Shown here piece after piece: positions 26,906-36,591 of a DNA stretch of 64,000 nucleotides (the first letter of the stretch is position 1; every line of letters starts with the position of its first letter). Made by a program: the position numbers and the translations under genes. The notes under the pieces are model-generated. The model ran no database searches, was not told where the DNA came from, and saw only the letters and a program-made list of their open reading frames with translations. The DNA comes from Arthrobacter sp. efr-133-R2A-120 (GTDB lineage: Bacteria; Actinomycetota; Actinomycetes; Actinomycetales; Micrococcaceae), in NCBI RefSeq assembly GCF_030209835.1, contig NZ_JARVRF010000019.1:1-64000 (forward strand), in the 5' to 3' direction.

Positions 26906-28153
26906 CTAACGATTGAGCCTGACCACGCGCAGGATGATGCCTGCCGCGAACATGAGGACGCCCAGGCCCGCCGATAGCGGCGGAAGCGTGGCCACGAGGA
27001 TTACGCAAGCAAGGGCTCCGAACACCTGGAGCGCTTTGGGGTATCGGCGGTCTTCGGCCGTCTGGGTGAACGCCGCAACGTTGGCCACCAGGTAGTAAAT
27101 GAGCACGCCGAACGAGGAGAAGCCGATCGCGCCGCGCAGGTCGGCGACCGCGACGATCAAGCAGATCACGACGGCGAGGGCGACTTCGGCCCGGTGCGGG
27201 ACACGATAGCGGGGGTGGACGGCGGCGAGCCAATGCGGCAGGTCGTGGTGCCTGGCCATTGCCAGGGTAGTCCGGCCCAAGCCCGCGATGAGGGCCAACA
27301 GGGCACCGAGGGAAGCCACGGCGGCTCCCACGCGGACCACCGGAACGGCCCAAGCGAAGGTCCCGGCTCCGACGGCGGCAGCGAGCGGCGTCGGGGTGCC
27401 TGCAACGCCGTCCGGACCGAGAGCGGCGAGAAGAGTCACGGCGATGATCGCGTAGACGACGACGGCGATGCCCAACGCGATCCCGATGGCACGCGGAATG
27501 GCAAGGCGGGGATTGCGGACTTCCTCTCCCATGGTCGCGATCCTCGCGTAGCCGGCGAAGGCGAAGAACAGCAAACCGGCGGATTGGAGGATCCCGTACC
27601 AGCCGTGAGCAAGCAGCCCATCCCCGGGGATGTTCGCCGGGGAGGGAGCAGAACTACTCCAGGAGGCTGCCACCCCAATGGCGAGGGCCGCCAGCACGGC
27701 GAGAACCAGGATGCGTGTCAGGCCCGCCGTGCGGGTCACCCCGTGATAATTCACGGCGGCGAGGACGACGACCGCGGCGATGGCCACGGGACGTTCCCAC
27801 CCTGGAGGGGCCGCATAGGCGGCGAATGTCATGGCCATGGCCGCCGCGCTGGCGGTCTTGCCGATGACGAATCCCCATCCGGCCAGGTATCCGGACCACG
27901 GTCCCAGCCGTTCGCGACCGTAAATGTACGTTCCACCCGATGTGGGATATGCGGCGGCGAGCTGTGCGGAGGACGTCGCATTGCAGAATGCCACCGCCGC
28001 CGCGACGACGAGTCCAATCAGCAGGCCTGAACCCGCTGCGGAAGCGGCCGGGGTGAAGGCCGCGAACACGCCGGCGCCGATCATGGAGCCTAATCCGATC
28101 ACGACCGCGTCGAAGGTACCCAGCCGACGGGCCAGGGCCTGCGGGTTGCTCAT
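26906..28153 (-). CDS. APC-family amino acid permease
   Basis: A 415-residue transporter of the amino acid-polyamine-organocation superfamily, with about 12 membrane segments. Family signs are the N-terminal FDAVVIGLGSMIGAGVFAAF, carrying the unwound-helix glycine motif GSMIGAGVF, and the YPTSGGTYIYGRERLG loop. The start codon is 4 nt after the mntH stop, so the two are probably cotranscribed. Substrate unknown. Confidence 0.85.
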   Translation of the reverse strand: MSNPQALARRLGTFDAVVIGLGSMIGAGVFAAFTPAASAAGSGLLIGLVVAAAVAFCNATSSAQLAAAYPTSGGTYIYGRERLGPWSGYLAGWGFVIGKTASAAAMAMTFAAYAAPPGWERPVAIAAVVVLAAVNYHGVTRTAGLTRILVLAVLAALAIGVAASWSSSAPSPANIPGDGLLAHGWYGILQSAGLLFFAFAGYARIATMGEEVRNPRLAIPRAIGIALGIAVVVYAIIAVTLLAALGPDGVAGTPTPLAAAVGAGTFAWAVPVVRVGAAVASLGALLALIAGLGRTTLAMARHHDLPHWLAAVHPRYRVPHRAEVALAVVICLIVAVADLRGAIGFSSFGVLIYYLVANVAAFTQTAEDRRYPKALQVFGALACVILVATLPPLSAGLGVLMFAAGIILRVVRLNR

Positions 28154-28157
28154 GACC

Positions 28158-29408
28158 CTAGGACTTCCCCGCGACTGTCAGTACGATGAGGACGCAGTTG
28201 AGGCCCACGATGAGGGCGGCACTGGTCCACCCGGCAATCTTCAATGGCGTGGAATCCGTATGGATGCCCATGACCTCGCGCTTGCCGGTGAGCCGGATTA
28301 GTGGAATCAAAGCGAAAGGTATGCCGAAGCTCAAAAGGACTTGGCTCAGCACGAGTGCCAGGGTGGGTTCTATGCCCGCGCCGAGAATGACCAGGGCCGG
28401 GACCAAGGTGACCACGCGGCGTATCAGCAAGGGCACCCGGATCTTGAGGAGTCCGCCCATGACCGTTGCGCCGGCGTAGCATCCGACGGACGTTGAAGCA
28501 AGGCCCGAGGCAAGCAAACCGACGCCGAAAGCCACGCCGATGATTGGTCCAAGGGCCGAAGTAACAGCGGCGTGGGCCCCGGCGATGGTGTCGGTTCCTT
28601 CTACTCCCCGCAGGCTGGAGGCGGCCAAAAGGAGCATGGCGATGTTCACGACGCCGGCCAGCATCAAGGCCCCCACGACATCCACGCGGGTGGTCTTGAT
28701 GAGCCTCGTCCGTACAGCGGGATCTTCCGAGAAGCCATGCCGGTCCCGGGCCAGGGCCGAATGGAGGTAGATGGCGTGCGGCATGACGGTGGCTCCGAGC
28801 ATGCTGGCAGCGAGGAGGACGGTGTCCGTGCCCTCGAATCGCGGCACCAAACCGGCCAACACGCCACCGGTCTCCGGGGGATTGACGAAGAGCCCCGAAA
28901 CGAAACCGACGGCTATGACGGCCAGGAGCATCATGATGGCGTACTCAAAGGACTTCTGGCCTCGTGACGACTGGAGCGCCAAGAGCAACATGGATGCCAG
29001 GCCGATGATGATTCCGCCCATGAGAAGCGGCAGCCCGAACAGAAGATTGAGGGCTACCGCTCCGCCGATGACTTCGGCCATGTCGGTAGCCCCGGCAACC
29101 ACCTCTGCTTGGACCCAGAACAGTCTGCGGCGGTGGGTTCCCAAGCGCTTGCCCAGGAGTTCCGGAAGGCTGTGGCCAGTGGCCAGGCCGAGCTTCGCCG
29201 ACTGGTACTGCACCAAGACCGCCATGATGTTCGCCGCCACCAGGACCCACACGAGCAGGTAGCCGTAATTCGCTCCCGCAGTGAGGTTTGCCGCGACGTT
29301 GCCCGGATCCACGTATGCGATCGCAGCCACGAAGGCCGGACCCAACAAGAGCAGCCGGGACCTCCACCGGGTCTTGCTCGCCGGTCGCTCAACAATCGTG
29401 GCAGCCAT
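28158..29408 (-). CDS. mntH: Nramp divalent metal transporter
   Basis: A 416-residue Nramp protein that imports Mn2+ (and Fe2+) with protons. It carries both metal-binding motifs: DPGNVAAN in membrane segment 1 and MPHAIYLHS in segment 6. GAGGAAACC precedes the ATG. The upstream region has three TTAGG elements that could serve a DtxR/MntR-family repressor. Confidence 0.93.
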   Translation of the reverse strand: MAATIVERPASKTRWRSRLLLLGPAFVAAIAYVDPGNVAANLTAGANYGYLLVWVLVAANIMAVLVQYQSAKLGLATGHSLPELLGKRLGTHRRRLFWVQAEVVAGATDMAEVIGGAVALNLLFGLPLLMGGIIIGLASMLLLALQSSRGQKSFEYAIMMLLAVIAVGFVSGLFVNPPETGGVLAGLVPRFEGTDTVLLAASMLGATVMPHAIYLHSALARDRHGFSEDPAVRTRLIKTTRVDVVGALMLAGVVNIAMLLLAASSLRGVEGTDTIAGAHAAVTSALGPIIGVAFGVGLLASGLASTSVGCYAGATVMGGLLKIRVPLLIRRVVTLVPALVILGAGIEPTLALVLSQVLLSFGIPFALIPLIRLTGKREVMGIHTDSTPLKIAGWTSAALIVGLNCVLIVLTVAGKS

Positions 29409-29455
29409 GGTTTCCTCAACGTCGGGGATACGGTCATGAAGAGGATACCGTTAAG

Positions 29456-29494
29456 TTAGGCGTACCGAAAAGTAGTTTTTAGGTATGGCTTAGG
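29456..29494. promoter_or_regulatory. candidate DtxR/MntR-type operator region of mntH
   Basis: TTAGG occurs at 29456, 29479 and 29490 (plus strand), 48-86 nt before the mntH start; the first continues as TTAGGCGTACCGAA, a partial palindrome. TTAGG half-sites are typical of DtxR-family operators, but no complete consensus is present. Confidence 0.35.
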
Positions 29495-30467
29495 CGTGGG
29501 TGGGTTCTTCCACCAATGCCGTGGCGATGCTGTCCGCATCCTCGAGCGCGGCGAGGTACCGTTCGGCATCCAAGGCCGCGGCGCAACCCGTGCCGGCGGC
29601 CGTAATGGCTTGGCGATAGCGGTGGTCCACGGCGTCACCGCAAGCGAAGACTCCTGACAGATTGGTGACAGTGGTGGGGGAATCGACCTTGATGTATCCC
29701 TCGGCGTCGAGTTCCACTTGTCCCGCAACAAGGTCCGTCCGCGGGACATGTCCAATGGCAACGAATATGCCCGTCGCCGCATGTTCGCGCGATTCACCGG
29801 AACGCGTGTCGGCCAGGGTTACCCCGGTGACTTTGGCGTCGCCGTGGATGGCGGTGATGGCCGAGTTCCACGCGAAGCGGATTTTCGGATTGTCCTTGGC
29901 CCGCTGCGCCATGATCCGGGAGGCCCGGAGCTCTTCCCTGCGGACGACGACGGTCACGGTCTTCGCGAACCGGGTCAGGAACATCGCTTCTTCCATGGCG
30001 GAATCCCCGCCGCCCACCACGATGATTTCCTGTTCGCGGAAGAAGAAGCCATCGCATGTGGCGCACCACGAAACGCCGTGTCCGCTCAGCCTCTTCTCTT
30101 CGGGCAAGCCGAGTTCCTTGTAGGCGGAACCGGTCGCAAGGATCACGGCGGGTGCCTCGTGGGTGTCACCCGAGCCGGTGACCACGCGCTTGAGGTGGCC
30201 AAACAGCCGGACTTCAGTGGCGTCGTCGAACACTATCTTGGCGCCGAAGCGCTCGGCCTGCTCCTGCAGGCCATCCATGAGCTCGGGACCCTGGATCCCG
30301 GCGGGGAAGCCGGGGAAGTTCTCCACCTCCGTGGTGTTCATCAACGCGCCGCCGGCGGTGACTGATCCGGCAAGGACGAGGGGGCTCAGGCCCGCCCGGG
30401 CGGCATAAATTGCCGCGGTGTAGCCGGCGGGGCCGGACCCGATGATGATCAGCTGTTCTTTGCTCAT
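29490..30467 (-). CDS. trxB: thioredoxin-disulfide reductase
   Basis: A 325-residue NADPH-dependent flavoenzyme that reduces thioredoxin. It shows the FAD site [17 protein letters not shown], the redox-active CATCDG (about 137-142), the NADPH site [10 protein letters not shown] and the second FAD motif [10 protein letters not shown]. No thioredoxin gene is adjacent. The stop codon lies within the putative mntH control region. I found no SigR-type promoter before it. Confidence 0.94.
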   Translation of the reverse strand: MSKEQLIIIGSGPAGYTAAIYAARAGLSPLVLAGSVTAGGALMNTTEVENFPGFPAGIQGPELMDGLQEQAERFGAKIVFDDATEVRLFGHLKRVVTGSGDTHEAPAVILATGSAYKELGLPEEKRLSGHGVSWCATCDGFFFREQEIIVVGGGDSAMEEAMFLTRFAKTVTVVVRREELRASRIMAQRAKDNPKIRFAWNSAITAIHGDAKVTGVTLADTRSGESREHAATGIFVAIGHVPRTDLVAGQVELDAEGYIKVDSPTTVTNLSGVFACGDAVDHRYRQAITAAGTGCAAALDAERYLAALEDADSIATALVEEPTHA

Positions 30468-30534
30468 GGGACAAGTGCAACAAGGTCGAGGGATTCAATC
30501 AAGGGGCTCGTCAATCCACGTGCATAATGGGTGA

Positions 30535-31053
30535 ATGTTTAACGAAGCCGGAGCCGTTCTGATCCGGCCCATGAGTCACGAGGATTGGCCCGAGGTCCGT
30601 GCGATTTTCACGGAGGGTATCGAGACCGGGCAAGCAACCTTTGAAGCAGCGGCACCCGAGTGGGAGCAATTCAACGGGAGCCGCCTTCCCGATCACCGAT
30701 TCGTGGCTGTTGCATCCGGCCGCGTGGTGGGGTGGACGGCCGTTTCCGCTGTGTCTACGCGTCCGGCGTATGCCGGCGTCGTCGAACACTCCGTCTATGT
30801 CGCCGGTTCTGCCCGCGGACGGGGCGTCGGAAGCCTGCTCCTGCAAGCGCTCGCTGCGTCAACCGAAGAGCACGGCATCTGGACCATCCAATCGAGCATT
30901 TTCCCCGAAAACCAGGCCAGCATCCGCCTTCACCAAGCGAATGGCTTCACGATCGTTGGCCGCCGTGTACGCATCGCTCGCATGAGTGCCGGGCCCCTCG
31001 CCGGCCAGTGGCGGGATACGCTCCTGCTTGAACGCCGCTCACTCCGGGTCTGA
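30535..31053 (+). CDS. GNAT acetyltransferase, phosphinothricin-type
   Basis: A 172-residue GCN5-related acetyltransferase of the phosphinothricin (PAT)/YncA type. It has IRPMSHEDWPEVRAIFTEG, EHSVYVAGSARGRGVGSLLL (acetyl-CoA loop) and SIFPENQASIRLHQANGF. Relatives acetylate methionine sulfoximine or phosphinothricin. A CATAAT element 6 nt before the ATG could give a leaderless transcript, although no good -35 is visible. Confidence 0.85.
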   Translation: MFNEAGAVLIRPMSHEDWPEVRAIFTEGIETGQATFEAAAPEWEQFNGSRLPDHRFVAVASGRVVGWTAVSAVSTRPAYAGVVEHSVYVAGSARGRGVGSLLLQALAASTEEHGIWTIQSSIFPENQASIRLHQANGFTIVGRRVRIARMSAGPLAGQWRDTLLLERRSLRV

Positions 31054-31099
31054 GCAGCGAGGTTTGAGCGGCGCGCCAGTGCCGCGCGCCGAGGGCGCC

Positions 31100-31792
31100 T
31101 CATGGCACTTGGCAGAGGCTGTTGAGGGCTGCCCATTGGAGGAGCATGATCGACTTTCCGTCCACGATGCGGCCGTCGTGGATCATGACGAGGGCGTCGG
31201 CGAACGCAATCTCGATGATTTCGATGTCTTCGCCCTCCGCGGCTACTCCACCGCCGGGGCCTGTCTGGTCCGCCGGGGTGTAGGGCGCCACGTAGAAGTG
31301 CAGTCTTTCGGTGACGGACCCGGGGCTCATGTATGCGTCGAAGACGTGCCTCAGCGCTCCGACGTCGACGCCGAGCTCCTCGCTGGCCTCGCGACGGATA
31401 GCCGTTTCGGGATCATCGTCGTCCAGCAATCCGGCAGCAGTCTCGATCAGCATCCCGTCCGGATGATCGTTGACATAGGCCGGGAAGCGGAACTGCCGGG
31501 TGAGTAGAACCGTGCCCCGGCCGGCGTCGTACAACAGAATCGTCGCGCCATTCCCGCGATCGTAGCTTTCGCGTTGCTCCGTAACCCATCGGCCGTCCCT
31601 GCGGCGGTAGTCGAAGGTGGTGCGACGCAGCACGTGCCAACCGTCGGAAGTCACTTCGACGTCGCGCACCACCACGGCGGGATTGCGGTCGAGGCCTCGG
31701 CCGGCCTGGTCGAGACCGGTGCGGCCGCGGTGGTCGGGTACATCAATTCCAGGACGCAACGTTGTGGGCGGGGCATCGTTTCTCGGAGTCAT
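31100..31792 (-). CDS. NUDIX hydrolase, NudK/GDP-mannose-pyrophosphatase-like
   Basis: A 230-residue NUDIX pyrophosphatase with the Nudix box segment GLLDDDDPETAIRREASEEL (G, REASEE). The context resembles E. coli NudK (LTRQFRFPAYVN before the box and VFDAYMSPGSVTERLHFY after it), which hydrolyses GDP-mannose. The first 45 residues are extra and Asp/Arg/Pro-rich. An in-frame ATG at 31810 would overlap the divergent DeoR gene; the ATG at 31792 has TATTCT 6 nt upstream and could be leaderless. Confidence 0.82.
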   Translation of the reverse strand: MTPRNDAPPTTLRPGIDVPDHRGRTGLDQAGRGLDRNPAVVVRDVEVTSDGWHVLRRTTFDYRRRDGRWVTEQRESYDRGNGATILLYDAGRGTVLLTRQFRFPAYVNDHPDGMLIETAAGLLDDDDPETAIRREASEELGVDVGALRHVFDAYMSPGSVTERLHFYVAPYTPADQTGPGGGVAAEGEDIEIIEIAFADALVMIHDGRIVDGKSIMLLQWAALNSLCQVP

Positions 31793-31805
31793 CCCGCTAG
31801 AATAG

Positions 31806-31819
31806 TGCATGATCGTGCA
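31806..31819. promoter_or_regulatory. palindrome in the NUDIX/DeoR divergent promoter
   Basis: TGCATGATCGTGCA is a 14-bp palindrome broken only at one base pair. It lies in the 46-nt gap between the two start codons, 20 nt before the DeoR-type ATG and 3 nt beyond a TAGAAT -10-like element, a position suited to autorepression. Confidence 0.5.
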
Positions 31820-31838
31820 ACATCAGGAAGGAATGGGC

Positions 31839-32597
31839 ATGCTTGCTGCCGAACGGCACCAATTTCTACTCTCGCGGCTTGCGGCCGATGGCAAGGTGAT
31901 CGCCAAAGACATCGCCCACGAACTTGGATTATCCGAAGACAGCGTGCGCCGCGATCTCCGCGAGCTTGCGGCGGCCGGGCTCTGCCAACGTGTCTACGGC
32001 GGTGCCCTGCCGGTTTCTCCTGCGATCGCCGACTATGCCACCCGCGCTACGGTCGAGCCGGAGAGCAAGGGCCGCATTGCTGCCCGCGCCGCTTCGATGA
32101 TCCAGCCGGGTTCCGCCGTGATCCTCGACGGCGGCACCAGCACCCTCGCGGTGGTTCACGCGTTGCCCGCCGATCTCGACTGCACAGTGATTACCCACAG
32201 CCCGACCATCGCCTCGGCGCTTGTCGAGCATCCCCTCGTCGAGGTGTTCCTCCTCGGTGGCCGCTTGTTCAAACACTCTGCCGTGACCTGCGGGGCCGCG
32301 GCCGTCGAGGCCACCCAGGCCATTTCCGCCGAGCTGTTCTTCCTCGGTGTCACCGGAGTCCACCCCGTCCACGGACTCACCACCGCCGACGCCGACGAAG
32401 CCGCCATGAAACGCGCCCTGGCCGCCCGTGCGGCAGACACCTACGTCCTCGCGAGTACCGAGAAAATCGGGGCCGCTTCGCGCTATACGGTGTTGCCTTT
32501 TACCAGCATCGCCGGCATCATCACCGATGCGCCAGCCAACGATCCAACCATGAGGCAGCTCTCGCGCCTTGGCGTAGCCCTTGTTGGCGCCGGTTGA
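31839..32597 (+). CDS. DeoR/GlpR-family transcriptional regulator
   Basis: A 252-residue repressor-type regulator. An N-terminal winged helix (AERHQFLLSRLAADGKVIAK, then LGLSEDSVRRDLRELAAAG) is followed by the sugar-phosphate-sensing DeoR C-terminal domain (ILDGGTSTLAVVHAL, VFLLGGRLFKHS and FFLGVTGVHPVHGLTTADADE). The ATG at 31839 has GGAAGG 7 nt upstream. DeoR proteins usually bind phosphorylated sugars or nucleosides; the divergent NUDIX gene is the likeliest target besides itself. Confidence 0.87.
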   Translation: MLAAERHQFLLSRLAADGKVIAKDIAHELGLSEDSVRRDLRELAAAGLCQRVYGGALPVSPAIADYATRATVEPESKGRIAARAASMIQPGSAVILDGGTSTLAVVHALPADLDCTVITHSPTIASALVEHPLVEVFLLGGRLFKHSAVTCGAAAVEATQAISAELFFLGVTGVHPVHGLTTADADEAAMKRALAARAADTYVLASTEKIGAASRYTVLPFTSIAGIITDAPANDPTMRQLSRLGVALVGAG

Positions 32598-32609
32598 CCC
32601 TGGTTCGCG

Positions 32610-33206
32610 CTATTCCACACGGTCCTCGTGTGCACGGGTGACGAAGTGTTCGACGCGTCGGTCCGGGACCAGCCAGATCATGGCCACGACGGTGTACGCC
32701 GCGACGGCGAGTAAAGGATGGAGGAGGCAGAGACCAAGGCCGGCCACATAGATGAGCGGCGAGGCCTTCCCCTTCCAGTCCCGGCCAATTGCCTGGGCGA
32801 GCGCACCCTGCCGCCCCTGGTGCCGGATCAACGACTGCTGCAGGACGAAGTAGGCAACGGCGGCGCAAAGCAGGTTGAAACCGTATGCCAGCACAGGGAC
32901 CTCGGCGAAGCCCGACTCGTCCATCCAACGTGTGCTGAACGGGAAGAGGGATATCCAGAACAACAAGTGCAGGTTCGCCCACAGTATTCGGCCGTTGACC
33001 CGATCCGCCAGATGGATCATGTGGTGGTGGTTGTTCCAGTAGATCCCCACGTAGACGAAGCTGAGCAAGTAGCTGAGGAACGTGGGAAACACGCTGAGCA
33101 GGGCATGCCAGCTCGGTTCCGCGGGCACCCGCAGTTCAAGCACCATGATGGTGATGACAATGGCGAGGACACCGTCGCTGAATGCCTCGAGCCGGTTCTT
33201 GTTCAT
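32610..33206 (-). CDS. TMEM175/DUF1211 family membrane protein
   Basis: A 198-residue membrane protein with the TMEM175 signature RLEAFSDGVLAIVITIMVLEL in the first helix (RxxxFSDGVxAI core at about 5-16). A second conserved region is YWNNHHHMIHLADRVNGRILW. About six hydrophobic segments are visible. Bacterial TMEM175 proteins form tetrameric potassium-selective channels, so a K+ leak channel is likely by family. Confidence 0.85.
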   Translation of the reverse strand: MNKNRLEAFSDGVLAIVITIMVLELRVPAEPSWHALLSVFPTFLSYLLSFVYVGIYWNNHHHMIHLADRVNGRILWANLHLLFWISLFPFSTRWMDESGFAEVPVLAYGFNLLCAAVAYFVLQQSLIRHQGRQGALAQAIGRDWKGKASPLIYVAGLGLCLLHPLLAVAAYTVVAMIWLVPDRRVEHFVTRAHEDRVE

Positions 33207-33279
33207 CGCATTGCCTTCATGGGGACATCATCGTTGCTGCGGACGCCCGCGGCCAAGAGATTACGCCCGCCCTTCCCGC

Positions 33280-34323
33280 CTAGCCCAGTGTGGACGCGTC
33301 AATGACGAAGCGGTACCGCACATCGGAGGCGAGCACGCGCTCGTAGGCATCGTTGATCTTGTCCGCCGGGATGACCTCGATCTCGGCGCCAAGTCCATGT
33401 TCGGCGCAGAAGTCGAGCATTTCCTGGGTTTCCCGGATGCCGCCGATCGCCGATCCCGCGAAGGAACGCCGTCCCGTGATGAGTGAGAACACGTTGACAG
33501 GCAGCGGTTCGGCCGGTGCGCCGACGTTCACCAGCGCGCCGTCGAGCGTCAACAACTGAAGGTAGGAACTGATGTCGATCGGGGCGCTGACGGTGTTGAT
33601 GATCAGGTCGAAGGTTCCCGCGAGCTTTTCGAAGGTGGCCGGCTCGCTCGTGGCGAAATACTGGTCAGCGCCCAAGCGCAAGCCGTCTTCCATTTTCTTC
33701 AGCGATTGGGACAGCACCGTGACGTCGGCGCCCATGGCGTGGGCGAGCTTGACGGCCATGTGGCCCAGACCGCCGAGTCCGACGACGCCGACCTTCTTGC
33801 CCGGGCCGGCACCCCAGTGCCGAAGCGGCGAATAGGTGGTGATGCCTGCGCACAGCAGGGGAGCGGCGGCGTCGAGCCCTATTCGTTCGGGGATGCGCAC
33901 CACGAAGTCCTCGGTCACCACGACGTGGGTGGAGTAGCCGCCCTGGGTGATGGTCCCGTCGCGGTCGACGGCGCCATAGGTCCCGGTCATGCCTTTCAGG
34001 CAGTACTGCTCCTCGCCCTTGCGGCAGTTACCGCATTCGCGGCAGGAATTGACCATGCAGCCGACGCCGACGCGGTCGCCGACTTTGTGGCGCGTGACTT
34101 CGGAGCCGATTTCAGTGACGATTCCGGCGATTTCGTGGCCCGGCGCGAGTGGGTAGGACTGTGGTCCCCAGTCGCCGCGGACGGTGTGGATGTCTGAATG
34201 GCAGATGCCTGCGTACTTGATCTCGATGAGCACGTCGTGGGCACCGACGTCGCGGCGCTCAATGGTGGTCGGGACGAGGGCCTCGCTCGCGGACGGGGCG
34301 GCGTAAGCACTTACGGTCAGCAT
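33280..34323 (-). CDS. zinc-dependent NAD(P) alcohol dehydrogenase (YahK/AdhA type)
   Basis: A 347-residue medium-chain dehydrogenase of the cinnamyl-alcohol-dehydrogenase/YahK subgroup, which reduces aldehydes. It has catalytic zinc ligands in GICHSDIH and GHEIAG, structural zinc cysteines in [15 protein letters not shown], and a [11 protein letters not shown] cofactor motif. GGAGAAAA precedes the ATG at 34323. It is preceded on the same strand by a strong terminator, so it is transcribed separately. Confidence 0.9.
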   Translation of the reverse strand: MLTVSAYAAPSASEALVPTTIERRDVGAHDVLIEIKYAGICHSDIHTVRGDWGPQSYPLAPGHEIAGIVTEIGSEVTRHKVGDRVGVGCMVNSCRECGNCRKGEEQYCLKGMTGTYGAVDRDGTITQGGYSTHVVVTEDFVVRIPERIGLDAAAPLLCAGITTYSPLRHWGAGPGKKVGVVGLGGLGHMAVKLAHAMGADVTVLSQSLKKMEDGLRLGADQYFATSEPATFEKLAGTFDLIINTVSAPIDISSYLQLLTLDGALVNVGAPAEPLPVNVFSLITGRRSFAGSAIGGIRETQEMLDFCAEHGLGAEIEVIPADKINDAYERVLASDVRYRFVIDASTLG

Positions 34324-34383
34324 TTTTCTCCTGTGGGTGGACGGAGGATTGGCACTATCCATCCAACCGGAGATTTCCGACGT

Positions 34384-34425
34384 GAGGGAGTCCCTGCTGG
34401 TACGGGTACTGGCAGGGACTCCCTC
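34384..34425 (-). terminator. terminator after the PHP phosphoesterase
   Basis: A perfect 14-bp inverted repeat (GAGGGAGTCCCTGC at 34384-34397 and its complement at 34412-34425) with a 14-nt loop, 23 nt beyond the stop codon. Confidence 0.85.
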
Positions 34426-34448
34426 AACTGAATCGGATCTGTTGCGGA

Positions 34449-36011
34449 CTAGCTTGCGCCCAGGAAGATCGGGTTCGTCAAGGCTGCCATGGGGCCGAGC
34501 GGGATGACCGTTCCCATCTCCGTGCCGCTGCCGGACGTTCCGTCGATCTTCGGATGCCGGACTTCGACGCGCACGTACGCCGCGAGCTGCGGGGTGGTAA
34601 GCCACGTGCTCGTTCCCTGGCCCGACGCGGGAAGCGTGACTTGCTGGGTTTGTCCTTCATCCGTGATGAAGCGCACGACGCCGTTCGGCACGCCGGCGAT
34701 TTTCGCCGTCACCGTGACGGGGGCGTCTACCGCGACGTTGAGCCGCTCGCCGACGGTTGCGCTCTTGCCGCCCGACGCGACTTGGAAGTCCACCGAGACG
34801 TCAGCCGACTCGGCGATCCAGTTCCGTCCGTTACGGATGCCGTCCAGCAGGGCATCCCGGGACAACGCCGCGGCGTTGACCACGTTGTGCGGGAGTCCGA
34901 TGACCTGCGGGACACTGTGGGCGTCGCTGTTGCCCATCGCCGGGAGCCACCGGCCACCTGTGCGCGCGGAGTGGGCGAGCATCGAGTCCCAGGTGTTGAC
35001 GGAGGACTCGTCGTCCAGGGTCCACGGGCCCGTCCATACCTCAACCGCATCGGCGTCGTCGTAACCGAACTTCCAGCGGCACGCGACGTAGGGGCAATAG
35101 GGGTGTGCCGGAACAACGATTCCACCCGAGGCGTGGATCCGCTGGGCTTCCTGCTCGAATCCCTTGTCGCGGGCCCGATAGCGCCAGTCGATCCATTCGC
35201 CCGGCTCCAAGCCGAGCGCGAGGTATTGGCCGTTGCGCGTGGTGACTTCCTCGCCCGTGAGGATGAGCAGATCGTTGCCGGCGAGCGGCCCCCAGGCGCC
35301 GTGCGATGCCGGCGTGTTGTGGTCCGTGGAGATCATGAAGTCGAGACGCGCAGTGCGGGCGCCGGCTGCGACTTCCTCGGGGGTTCGCTTTCCGTCCGAG
35401 TAGACGGTGTGCAGGTGCGCATCGCCGCGGTACCAGGCTGCGCCGCGGCCGGCGATCTGCTGTGGCGGGTACTGGGGCTTGAAAGGGGCGACGTCGGGTC
35501 CGTACTCAAGGGTGACGTTCACGGTGTAATCAAGGCCCTGCCCTGCCACCTGGTACGGGCCAAGAACAACGTTCCACGTGCCCTTTCCAATCGGCCCCGG
35601 CAGGTAGCCCGGAGTCGTTTCGCCCGCGCTGATGCTGAACTCGGTCCGGAAACCGCCGGACCAGCCGCGGAAACCCTTTCCGGCGAGCTCGGTGCCCTTC
35701 TCATCGAAGATTCCGATGTCGCAGGCGTTCCCGAGGAGGCCGGAGGCCACCTGGGGCTTGCTGTAGGTGTACGAAACGCTGATTTTGTTGACGCCGGCCG
35801 GGACCTCGACCGGCAAATACACGAAGTCCGCTGCACCCGGATCCAGATGGCCGGTGATCGTCTTGCTCTTGCTGGTTCCGGTAGCGGCGGCCGCGAACGA
35901 AACCGGGGCCAGGGTCAGGGCCGCGCCGGTCAGTGCGGCGGCCAGGAAGCCGCGCCGGGTAGAGGAAAAGGAGGCATTGTCGCCCGAATGGGCTTTGCAT
36001 GGTGAAGTCAC
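34449..36011 (-). CDS. Tat-exported CehA/McbA-type PHP metallohydrolase
   Basis: About 520 residues. A twin-arginine signal ([20 protein letters not shown], ending AAA) indicates export of a folded metalloprotein. After a beta-sandwich region comes a PHP domain with metal ligands in [26 protein letters not shown] and MGNSDAHS. CehA/McbA relatives hydrolyse carbaryl and other esters or phosphoesters. The GTG at 36011 is a tentative start that places the signal 18 residues in; there is no good ribosome binding site, and another GTG lies six codons upstream. Confidence 0.82.
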   Translation of the reverse strand: MTSPCKAHSGDNASFSSTRRGFLAAALTGAALTLAPVSFAAAATGTSKSKTITGHLDPGAADFVYLPVEVPAGVNKISVSYTYSKPQVASGLLGNACDIGIFDEKGTELAGKGFRGWSGGFRTEFSISAGETTPGYLPGPIGKGTWNVVLGPYQVAGQGLDYTVNVTLEYGPDVAPFKPQYPPQQIAGRGAAWYRGDAHLHTVYSDGKRTPEEVAAGARTARLDFMISTDHNTPASHGAWGPLAGNDLLILTGEEVTTRNGQYLALGLEPGEWIDWRYRARDKGFEQEAQRIHASGGIVVPAHPYCPYVACRWKFGYDDADAVEVWTGPWTLDDESSVNTWDSMLAHSARTGGRWLPAMGNSDAHSVPQVIGLPHNVVNAAALSRDALLDGIRNGRNWIAESADVSVDFQVASGGKSATVGERLNVAVDAPVTVTAKIAGVPNGVVRFITDEGQTQQVTLPASGQGTSTWLTTPQLAAYVRVEVRHPKIDGTSGSGTEMGTVIPLGPMAALTNPIFLGAS

Positions 36012-36226
36012 CCGCTCGATGTTGCCCACCGTTACTGAACAGTAGGCAACGGAACCAAGAACGCAGCATGAAAGCAGGAGCGCCAGCAAGCGGCGTCCAT
36101 TCAGTGGACCTGTCCCCAATTGACCCTTGCCACGAGCCATGCCCGGGCTTACTGTTCTTGGCATGCACCAAGGTCTGGGGCGACGGCGCAAACCTTTCCC
36201 ATGGACCGAACAGGACGGTGTTTTAG

Positions 36227-36487
36227 ATGTGCGATATTCCGGGTTTGATCAGTCGCCTTGAGGCCGAAGACCTCGCTCGATTGCGCGAGGCAGGCAAAGA
36301 AAAGCCCTTGGAACCGGGGATGGTCGCCGCCATAGACGCCGCGGCCGGCGGGCCAGGAGAAGGCCGCGGGTACTACGTGGTCAGTGGTTCCCTGTATCCG
36401 GTCGAAGCAAGGGACTACCACCTCAGGGAAGACGTAGCGGAGGCCGTGCTCGCAGCGGAAGGAACCTCTGTAGGCGTCACTGCATAG
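36227..36487 (+). CDS. small hypothetical protein
   Basis: An 86-residue acidic protein starting MCDIPGLISRLEAEDLARLREAG, of which the first 20 are helical in character, followed by a Gly-rich centre and a YYVVSGSLYPVEARDYHLRED segment. GGACGG lies about 9 nt before the ATG. No domain recognised. A strong hairpin follows 46 nt after the stop. Confidence 0.55.
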   Translation: MCDIPGLISRLEAEDLARLREAGKEKPLEPGMVAAIDAAAGGPGEGRGYYVVSGSLYPVEARDYHLREDVAEAVLAAEGTSVGVTA

Positions 36488-36532
36488 GCCCGGGGATGCC
36501 GGCATCCAGGCCGCAATAACCCAAGCCGCTGG

Positions 36533-36567
36533 CACCGGCCCACACTGGAAAACCAGGTGGGCCGGTG
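36533..36567. terminator. bidirectional terminator
   Basis: CACCGGCCCAC-A-CTGG / CCAGGTGGGCCGGTG forms a 15-bp stem with one bulged A and an AAAA loop. It lies between the ends of the small hypothetical gene and the DUF305 gene. Confidence 0.85.
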
Positions 36568-36591
36568 CTTTGGGGTATAGGGTGCTTTCGG

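Noticed and set aside
30468..30534. SigR-type promoter before trxB
   Set aside because: The GGATT-like and GTT elements in the gap do not have the required 16-19 nt spacing.
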